Shown here one piece after another: positions 56,520 through 64,000 of a stretch of 64,000 bases of DNA (position 1 is the stretch's first letter; the number at the start of each line of letters is the position of its first letter). The position numbers and the translations under genes are program-made. A model generated the notes under the pieces. The model saw only the letters and a program-made list of their open reading frames with translations, was not told the DNA's origin and made no database searches. Origin of the DNA: Erodium maritimum (lineage: Eukaryota > Streptophyta > Magnoliopsida > Geraniales > Geraniaceae); the NCBI GenBank assembly GCA_963921825.1, contig OY997590.1, positions 41,185,039-41,249,038 of the forward strand, written 5' to 3'.

Positions 56520-57987
56520 ATTAAGTATACCTCCAACTTTGTTTAATATCAATATACTGATAAGAAACATCATTTTTTTCTCTCTAAATCTTAGGAGAAA
56601 CTCTCTCCAGCAGCACCCAAAAACCATGGTTATGGCCATGGTTTGTACCATGGCCTATGTTATGGTTATGGTTTTTACCATGACCTATGTTTTTGTTATG
56701 CTAGAGTTTCGTTTGAGCCGCCTCTAGCCACCGCGGCGTTGACCTTCCTCCGCCATCAATGCAGCGTCTTCCGACCTGTTTCGGTCCCTACTCTACAACT
56801 CCGGGGGTTTCCGCCTCTGAGGTCGACGTCCCTGATGTTGCCGTCGTCGTTTGAGAAGCCGCCGCCGTCTCTAATGTCGGCCTTGTCTCTGATATCGTCC
56901 GCGTCTCTAATGCCAGCCGCATCCCTAATGCCACCGTTGTCTCTACTGCCGCAATCCCTAGAGACGTCCCTGAAGCCACAGTTACAGCAAGTGCGTCCTT
57001 CTCCTTGTCCTCTACCGTCGCAGCCGTCTTGATCCCCTTCACGATTATGGAGATGGCTGATCAAGAGGGTCCTATTTACTTTATTTGAGTTTTTCTTTGT
57101 TAGATCAATGCCCCAGGAACAGAGAATCATGGATTTTTCCAGGGAAGGAATCCCGATTCATGTATTCCCACCACTATTGTTGAAGTTCTTTGCCAGTTTT
57201 CGGAGTAGGATTTCCAGTACCACATTCGCATTCCATGTATTCTATCATTACATATATGACATTCAAATACCGTCTGTGACGGATCTAGTGAAAAAAGGAT
57301 CAGTGAGTCATTACTCTTTTTGTTTGGTGTTAGTGGCCTGAGAGCATGTTCCCTAGCGCACATCAGTTGCATTTAATCTAACTGATATCATATCAGTTGC
57401 ATTTCCTTACAGTTTTTCTGCTATAGGTTGTCAGATTCGTCAATCTTTTTTCTCTTCCTCTTTATTCAATTATTTGTTGGTCTTGCTGAAATTTGAACAT
57501 TATGATAAATTTAGGGACATGAATTTTAGATCTTTACTATTTGTTTTGTAAATTTTCATTGAAATGTCAAATTGAAATGTGTGTGGTTATGGTTGTTCTC
57601 TAGCTGATTGTATTTGTGGTGTCGTATAATTGTGCAGTTGCAGAGATTGATGGAAGAGGAAGTGGGTTTACAAATTGCACGGGGTTTGGAGCATGCATGT
57701 AGTTAGGTTTCTTCATTTTAAGCTGCATTACTAGCCATTTTGGGGCTGCAAATTATTTTGTGCTTTCCCCAATAAACATTTGGCCTTCTAGAAAAAGGTA
57801 CGATTCTCTCAATTGTGTCTAATTTGAATCGTTTTTATGGACAGTGTATGTTGTTAAATATATTTGAAATGTGTTGTGGTTCTCAGGTTATATGTACTGT
57901 ATTTGAACTGTGTTCATGCATTCACGATATAGTTTTATGTATACTTCCAGTTGTCGGATAATTTATTAATATATTTGGAATTTTATA
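56520..57987. other. Unassigned region with short GC-rich repeats
   Basis: About 56625-56695 repeats ATGGTTATGG / CCATGGCCTATG imperfectly. About 56830-56985 repeats a ~24-base word of the type TCTCTAATGCC(A/G)...GTC six to eight times, giving open frames on both strands (Pro/Leu/Ser-rich one way, Arg/Asp or Thr/Ala-rich the other). None matches a protein I recognise. 57100-57987 is ordinary AT-rich sequence without support for a gene. Confidence 0.4.
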
Positions 57988-57997
57988 TTTTTTTTTT

Positions 57998-58781
57998 ATC
58001 AGCAAAGCATATTATAAATGAAATCCCTTTTGAGGTTAAAGGGAAGTTACATGGATAGAGTTGGTGAATCAAACAATTAGTACAAGAAATTCAGACCAAA
58101 TTTAGTGAACGACCAACCAAGAGAACCAGACGAAGTACTTGCAGTGATTGCTAGGGTTGCTAAGATTGTCTCAGCCAATAAGTAACTATGAGAAGCTTGT
58201 GAAAGGTAGCAATAGGTATGGACATGATGCCAAACCAGTAAACAGATGCAATTCAGCTCCAAGAGACTTTGAAAGAACCCACGACCTCATAGGATAGGCA
58301 ATGAGTAGTTAATTGCTGGCTACACGCATGATCCATGAAGTTGAGAAGACCAAAGACGTGCAGTTCTGCATAATTGAAAAATCAAGGTAGCTGAGAGCAG
58401 AGGAGGGAATCCAAGACAGGGTCGCTTAATAACCAAAAGGAGAAGGAGATGCTTGACTTTGAGGGAGAGACGATCCAACATCTAACAAAGCAGGCCTAGA
58501 GGATGTACTTGAAATCCTGCAAAAAGAGAAGCAACCAACCAAACAGAAAAACGAAAACACTCACCTAGAAGAGAGTACTAACCACACTCAGGAAGAAGAG
58601 GTCACAAGAGAGATTCTAACAAAATCCTACCCACACACCAAGAGCCAAGGGATAGGCTCAAAACTTAAGAGAAGGAAAAGAAGGCCTTACCAAACTCACA
58701 GCACTCCCCAAACCACCCAAACCCACCTAGTAACCAAACCCCAGAGGTAACTTGACAGTCAAGCAAACATTGAGACCAAAC
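57998..58781 (-). other. LINE4 3' UTR
   Basis: 784 bases between the ORF2 stop and the poly(A), with the GT-rich start seen in its relatives (minus strand GGTTTGGGTGGTTTGGGGAG near 58725). No coding potential. Unlike LINE2 and LINE3 it has no long G-run. Confidence 0.75.
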
Positions 58782-61700
58782 TTACAGTGAGGGGAAGGGG
58801 ATGCAGCATGTTTTTGGAGCCATCAACCAGCTATGAAGAGAGAAAGAGTAACCTTTTACTTTGAAGACATGACAAGCCCAATAATAAGATTGCTTGACAA
58901 TTTTGAGGAAAATTTCTTCCACTGATTGCACATTTTGATTAAAGTAAGCATCGTTCCTTGCCAACCATATGTGCCAACAGGTGAATTGTACTATTCCTTT
59001 CCAAGCTTTTCTGAATTTAAACCCTTGCAAGGAGGACCATCCAGCTAATAGGGCTTTAAAAGAAGTAGGTATAATCCAGTGAATTCCCCACCAAGAAACC
59101 ACTTTGCTCCAGACTAGCCAAGCCCTTGGGCAATGAAGCAGAGCATGTGCTCCATCTTCAAACTCCCAGTTACAGATATGGCATGTAACATCTTCTAATG
59201 ACAGCTCCATACCTCTCCTTTCCAGGAAGCATTTTGTGGGAATGGAATCCAAGCAAGCTAACCAGCTAAAGGCTATAATTTTTGGAGGGATTGAGACTGA
59301 CCAAAGGTCTTTGGTCCAATCATAGATTGTAGATGTTTGTGTTCCTTGCAATTGAAGCAAGCTATATAGCTTTTTTACAGTAAAGCCCTTGGCATCCCAA
59401 ACCCAAGATATTCTATCAGGTGTAGAGGTTAAGTGTATACCAGATAAGATGGCAGTGAGCATTTGCCATTGATCTAGAGCTCTCCCCCTTGGAGCAGCTC
59501 TGAAGTTGCAACTCCACTCTGATCCATTCCAGGCATCAGCAATGACCATTTTCTTAGTAAGAGAGATGTTATGCAATCTTGGAAAAAGATGTTTGAATGA
59601 TATATCTCCCCACCAAATGTCATCCCAGAAAATAATTCTATCCCCAGAGCCCAAAGTCCATGACAATCCCTTTTGACCAAATAGTTCTTCAAAAGCAGGT
59701 TCCTGTTTGAGCTTGATAATCTGATTCATAAAACTGTCAGTGCCCACTTCAGGGAAGGAAGAGAGATCCCATTCATTTAAACTCCAACCAAATTTAGCAC
59801 AGATAACCCTTTTCCATAAGGAATCCCTTTCAAGAGCAAACCTCCACCACCACTTGGCTAAGAGAGCAATGTTCATTTGATTGAGATCTTTGATTCCTAA
59901 CCCTCCCTCTTTTTTAGCTTTACAGACATTTGACCATCTTACTTTGCTAAAAGTCCTTGCCACTGAAGATCCATGCCATAGAAACCTTCTTTGCCAACTA
60001 ATCATGCTTTTTATAACTTGCTTTGGGGGTTTGATGATTGTAAAGAAGTAGAGAGGTAAAGCACCCAAGGTTGATTTGATTAGAGTAATTCTTCCCCCCA
60101 AGGAGAGAAATTTTGCCTGCCATAAGCCAAGAGCAGCTTTGAATTTATCTAAAATGGGTGCCCAAGTTGCTACCTTTCTTGGGTTTGCTCCCAAGAGAAA
60201 TCCCAAATATGGCAGAGGAAAATTGCCTTGATCACAGCCTAATATCTGCAATAAATCTTCTTCTTCTTCAATGTTGAGATTTAGGAACACAACAACAGAT
60301 TTGGAGTAATTGACAGTAAGTCCAGAGGCTAGATGAAATAAGGATAAAGCTTGCTTGAGACACAAGGCACCAGTCTTAGTAGCTTGAATAAAGAAAATAG
60401 AGTCATCTGCAAACTGTAGGTGGGAGATAGAAGGGCCATTGATAGATAGTTGTATTCCATGGAACAAGTTGGATATAATCCCAGCCTTCATAATCTGGTT
60501 TAAGCCTTCTGCCACTAGTACAAAGATCAAAGGAGAGAGTGCACAACCCTGCCTTAAGCCCCTGGATATATTGAAATCTGGACTTGGAGAACCATTAATG
60601 AGTATGGATACTGAAGCTCTGAAGCATGAGATCATCCAAAATCTCCAAGTCACTCCAAATCCCATTCTGGTCAGAATATTCATGATATAAGTCCAACTGA
60701 CTTTATCAAAAGCTTTTTCAAAGTCTGCTTTGAAGATAATTGCTTTCACTCTTGATTGCTTGAGGTATTGAACTGTTTCAGAAGCTATGAGAATCCCATC
60801 TGAAATTTGCCTCCCTGGTATGAAACCTGCTTGTTCATCACCTACTAATGAACTGATGACTGAGCTGAGCCTTAGTGAAAGCAACTTGGAGAGTATCTTA
60901 TATGGACCACCCATCAGACTGATAGGTCTGAAGTCATCAAAAGTAATAGGAGTCTGAATTTTTGGTATGAGAGTAATAAAAGATGAATTTAGACCTTTGC
61001 CAAGTTGGCCAGTGTGGTAGAAGTAAGTGAGGAAATTCATAAGGTCCTCTTTGATTATTTGCCAACTGAACTGGAAGAATTTTAAGGTGAAGCCATCTGG
61101 CCCTGTGGCTTTATCTCCACAGCAAGCCATAATTTCCTGCAGAACTTCATCCTCAAGAAAAGGCCTCTCCAGCCAAAGGGATTGTTCTGTTGATAATGCT
61201 GAAAACGGCAGGTCAGAGAGACTTGTGTGCTCATTTGTAGGGGTTGTGAATCTTTGCCTAAAGTGTCTAGCAGCAGCTTCTTTGATTGCCTTTGGCTCAC
61301 AGAGGAGTGAATTATTAACAAGGGCCTGAGAGATTTTGTTGTGAGCTCCTTTAAAATTGGCTAGCCTGTGGAAGTACTTTGAGCCTCTATCCCCATCATC
61401 AAACCACTTTTTTCTTGATTTTTGACTCCAAAGCTTAGAGTGAAGCTTTAATTTCTGGATGAGCTCAGCTTTATAAGAACCTCTGAGAGAACATTCTTGA
61501 GAGGATAGTGGTCTATTCTCCACCACAGCATCCAGATTATCAATGGCCTTTGACAGTAGTGAAATTTGAGTATCAAGATTTCCAAATACTTGGATGTTCC
61601 AATTTTTTAGGTCCACTTTCAATAACTTGAGCTTCATCCAAAGAACATAATGAGGAAGGCCTGAGATTTTGTAGCTTGACCAGAATTGAGCTAGTGCAGG

Positions 61701-62465
61701 TAATAGTCTGGCATCCTCAGTCCAAATATTTAGGAATTTGAAGGGCCTTGGCCCCCAATCTATCATTATGTCATAGAGGATGATTGGCTTATGATCAGAA
61801 ATATTTCTTGGAAGGCAAGACTGTGTTACAACACTGAATAGGGAGAGAAAATCCATGGAGATTAGGAACCTGTCCAATCTAGAGGCTTTTGAGCCAGGCC
61901 CATACCAAGTATATTTGCCTCCTCCCATAGGTAAATCAATGAGGCTATTTAGATTGATGAAGTCTTGAAAAGCTTTCATATCTGAGGGAGAACCCCTATT
62001 ACTTGACCTTTCTCCAAGCTTTAATAATGCATTAAAATCTCCTCCAATGAGTATAAGTACATTATGCTGGAGGGATTGTATGATAGAATGAAGTTGGTTC
62101 CAGAGTTCCTTCCTTCCTCTCTTTGAGTTAGGGGCATAGATATTAATGAAACAACAATGCTTTTGTACAGATAGCATTTCTCCAAACCAGATAAGAGCCC
62201 CCAAAACTCTATGCACTGAAGTGAGATTGAATTCTTTTATTTTCCATATAGTAATGATACCTCCTGAGGATCCAACAGCTTCTGTAGATACCATATTCCA
62301 GTCCAAAGAAAGACCACATAACCTTAGATAATTGTCAGGTAGAGTCTCTATCTTAGATTCTTTCAACATTATGAAATTTGGGAGTTGCTTGCGCACCAAG
62401 GAATTGAAGCTCCTCCTCTTTTGACTGGAGAAGATTCCTCTCACATTCCATGAGAGGAATTTCAT
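58782..62465 (-). CDS. LINE4 ORF2: endonuclease/reverse transcriptase, uninterrupted
   Basis: 1227 codons without a stop or frameshift. The APE-type endonuclease occupies about residues 1-235: SWNVRG, LKESKIE (usually LQETK), INIYAPN, GGDFNALL, RLDRFLIS and ISDHKPIIL are all present. The RT follows at about 440-760: TGPDGF near 457 (usually APGPDGF), ADFEKAFDKVSW near 578, GLRQGCALSPLIF and LQFADDSIFF near 687. The zf-RVT lies near 1058-1125 (CHICNWEFEDGAHALLHC). There is no RNase H. Expected role: nicks the target DNA and primes cDNA synthesis of the element RNA from the nick. Intact motifs suggest recent insertion. The ATG is five bases after the presumptive ORF1 stop. Confidence 0.93.
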   Translation of the reverse strand: MKFLSWNVRGIFSSQKRRSFNSLVRKQLPNFIMLKESKIETLPDNYLRLCGLSLDWNMVSTEAVGSSGGIITIWKIKEFNLTSVHRVLGALIWFGEMLSVQKHCCFINIYAPNSKRGRKELWNQLHSIIQSLQHNVLILIGGDFNALLKLGERSSNRGSPSDMKAFQDFINLNSLIDLPMGGGKYTWYGPGSKASRLDRFLISMDFLSLFSVVTQSCLPRNISDHKPIILYDIMIDWGPRPFKFLNIWTEDARLLPALAQFWSSYKISGLPHYVLWMKLKLLKVDLKNWNIQVFGNLDTQISLLSKAIDNLDAVVENRPLSSQECSLRGSYKAELIQKLKLHSKLWSQKSRKKWFDDGDRGSKYFHRLANFKGAHNKISQALVNNSLLCEPKAIKEAAARHFRQRFTTPTNEHTSLSDLPFSALSTEQSLWLERPFLEDEVLQEIMACCGDKATGPDGFTLKFFQFSWQIIKEDLMNFLTYFYHTGQLGKGLNSSFITLIPKIQTPITFDDFRPISLMGGPYKILSKLLSLRLSSVISSLVGDEQAGFIPGRQISDGILIASETVQYLKQSRVKAIIFKADFEKAFDKVSWTYIMNILTRMGFGVTWRFWMISCFRASVSILINGSPSPDFNISRGLRQGCALSPLIFVLVAEGLNQIMKAGIISNLFHGIQLSINGPSISHLQFADDSIFFIQATKTGALCLKQALSLFHLASGLTVNYSKSVVVFLNLNIEEEEDLLQILGCDQGNFPLPYLGFLLGANPRKVATWAPILDKFKAALGLWQAKFLSLGGRITLIKSTLGALPLYFFTIIKPPKQVIKSMISWQRRFLWHGSSVARTFSKVRWSNVCKAKKEGGLGIKDLNQMNIALLAKWWWRFALERDSLWKRVICAKFGWSLNEWDLSSFPEVGTDSFMNQIIKLKQEPAFEELFGQKGLSWTLGSGDRIIFWDDIWWGDISFKHLFPRLHNISLTKKMVIADAWNGSEWSCNFRAAPRGRALDQWQMLTAILSGIHLTSTPDRISWVWDAKGFTVKKLYSLLQLQGTQTSTIYDWTKDLWSVSIPPKIIAFSWLACLDSIPTKCFLERRGMELSLEDVTCHICNWEFEDGAHALLHCPRAWLVWSKVVSWWGIHWIIPTSFKALLAGWSSLQGFKFRKAWKGIVQFTCWHIWLARNDAYFNQNVQSVEEIFLKIVKQSYYWACHVFKVKGYSFSLHSWLMAPKTCCIPFPSL

Positions 62466-62470
62466 AGTGC

Positions 62471-64000
62471 TTATAGAGAGGAGAGGTGGATGGGGATGCC
62501 CTCCACACCAGAGTCAGAGTGTAGATCCTTGTCCAAGTCTACAAAAGGTTCCTCTGAGGCTCCAGCTTGAAGATCCAGTTGATTATCAAAAGCCTCCAAA
62601 GAATTCAGCTGATGCGTATAGAGCTTTCTGATAGTGTGCCTATGAGGCCAATAGTTTTTCCAAACCCCAAAACCCTTTTGGCAGCAGTGGACTCATTGAG
62701 AAAAGAGAGTTTATCAATAGAGATGGGCTGCTTCAGTTTGGATCTTGTGACATACTTGTGTGGAGGTTTTAGTTTGGGGCCCTTTTTCTTCTTTGGTTTT
62801 AAACTGGAGGTGATGGGTCTGTTTTTGGAGTTTGAGAGACAAAGAAAATCAGGAACCTCAAGGACTTGAGAGTCTAATATTTGAGTGGCTTGTTGTTGTG
62901 CAGAAATGGGAAGTTGAAGACAACAATCACTTGCAATATTGGTAAGGCTTAGAGTATCTTGAGATTGTGAGGAGGTAGGGCCAATATCTTCTGAGATTGT
63001 GACATTCTCTCCAAAGTTAACCTTTCCCTCCCTTTCCTTTTCAGTAGCAGCAGATGTATTCTTTTCCAACTCTGAACTCTCTTGGGCCTCACCCAACAAT
63101 AAATGCTCCTCAACCACTAATGTACTTGAAGGTATTAAAATAATCAACTCATTTTGAATAGTATTAGGACAGAGAGTGGAACCTTCCAAAGTGACTGCAA
63201 GAGGACTAGGTTCCTTAGCTAAGAGTTGAGATCCAACTTGATTACCCAGGAAGTCAGAGGGAAGGACTTGAGGAACTGCTACTGTATGGATTGGAAAGTC
63301 AGAGCTTAATGCAGTTTGTATGCCAAGGGGAACTGTTGGAAGAAGGCCATCAAAAGTATCCATAACAATTTGAATCTGCAGATAAGAGGGTACTGGACTT
63401 TTAAAAGACTTATCAGATTGGGGTAACAATGAATGTTGAGAGATCACCAATAGGCCAAGCATCTCTTCTTCATTAATGGCTGTAGATCTAACTTCCAGTA
63501 CAGGTGAGGGAGACAAAGACTTAATGAATAATAGTTCTACATTTGGAAGAGGTTCAGGAGTTGGTGATGATGTTGCTCGAACATTCTCTGCAACTGCCAA
63601 TCTATTGGATTCTGAGGGAGTTAATGAGTGAGAGTGATTTGATAAATCCAAACTGCCTTCAGAGAGAGAATCTTCAGAGTCCTTGGTAGAGCAGCCAGAA
63701 GAAATAGCAGTAGCAAAGGAAGGTACTTGATTGGAATTTAATGAGTTCAACCAAACCTTGTACTGATCTTTACCAAGAGTAATAACTGCCTCTTCAGAAA
63801 TTGGGGCCATAACAAAGGTGTGAACCAGAATATATGCAGAACCAATATGAGTGCCACCATTAGAGATTGGATGAGTGTAGACTAGTGAACCCAAAGCTGC
63901 AATTGAGGCTTGAAAAGTTTCATTGCACCACTCATGATAGGGTATACCTTGAATTGAGATCCAAGTAAATCTCCCTCCTCTGCCACTGAGGTGTTGGTGA
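62471..64000 (-). pseudogene. LINE4 ORF1 (partial at window edge), one frameshift near the C-terminus
   Basis: Open from the right edge to about 62625. It begins inside the conserved second domain (RFTWISIQGIPYHEWCNETF, counterpart of the LINE2 region VRLALTGVPFHGWCEESF). The RRM must lie beyond the window. It keeps the basic motif YVTRSKLKQ. At about 62625 the frame that stops at 62605-62607 departs from the family; shifting by one base restores the acidic tail (LEAFDNQLD, DLDKDLHSD) down to TAA at 62471-62473. That restored end is five bases before the ORF2 ATG, as in LINE2 and LINE3, so a single-base deletion is the simplest reading. Confidence 0.75.

Larger units (their letters stand above)
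57988..64000 (-). mobile_element. LINE4: L1-type LINE with intact ORF2, continues past the window
   Basis: Minus-strand element. The poly(A) is the T-run at 57988-57997, preceded in element orientation by CTTTGCTGAT as in the other LINEs. The 3' UTR is 57998-58781, ORF2 62465-58782, and ORF1 runs off the right edge. The 5' end and the TSD cannot be checked here. It is the least damaged LINE in the window. Confidence 0.92.

Overview
This is a repeat-dominated stretch of a plant nuclear genome, most likely a eudicot. The evidence is one spliced gene closely matching the plant RING-H2 ubiquitin ligase RHG1A, several L1-type LINEs whose ORF1 carries an RRM domain (the plant BNR-type L1 clade), long plant LTRs, and miniature inverted-repeat elements. 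The species cannot be fixed from sequence alone. No rRNA, tRNA, CRISPR array or bacterial-type gene was seen. The only convincing host gene occupies about 50.2-54.1 kb on the minus strand.

Layout, left to right. 1-831 is unassigned. 832-4053 is a 3.2 kb solo LTR with TSD TTCGT. 4059-8685 is a decayed LINE (LINE1) with an internal deletion in ORF2. 9168-9565 is a MITE. 9774-17201 is a Tat-like solo LTR (TSD ATGTG) used as a target by four later insertions: a short LINE tail (10364-10506), a 1.9 kb ORF1-only LINE-like insertion (11136-13032, 18-bp TSD), a MITE (13266-13651) and a 2.6 kb solo LTR (14110-16712, TSD ACTTA). Two more solo LTRs of the same family follow at 17691-20776 and 20835-24046 (TSD GCTTC). 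All but the 14110-16712 copy show internal tandem arrays, and a period near 57 bp recurs.

24701-32343 is a nearly full-length LINE (LINE2) with a few stops and frameshifts. 34223-34774 is a MITE carrying a second, nested one. 34859-48203 is LINE3, recognised as one element by a 16-bp TSD. Its 3' UTR has been split by a 5'-truncated Tat-like element with PPT and 3' LTR (41974-45708) and by a probable Copia-type solo LTR (46110-47705). 48516-49914 is a GC-rich retroposed sequence of unknown parentage with a poly(A) tail.

The RHG1A-like gene has five coding exons, all in phase 0 (701 codons), and a leader intron. Two inverted-repeat elements (54584-55010 and 55022-56180) sit side by side upstream of it. 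A truncated RNase H-type LINE tail follows (56202-56508), then an unassigned region with short GC-rich repeats. LINE4 (57988 to the window edge, minus strand) has an uninterrupted ORF2 of 1227 codons with its visible catalytic motifs intact. Its ORF1 is open to the edge apart from one frameshift near the C-terminus.

The window is best read as insertion history: LINE, LTR, TIR and retroposed insertions layered into one another, with direct repeats at most boundaries giving the order of events.
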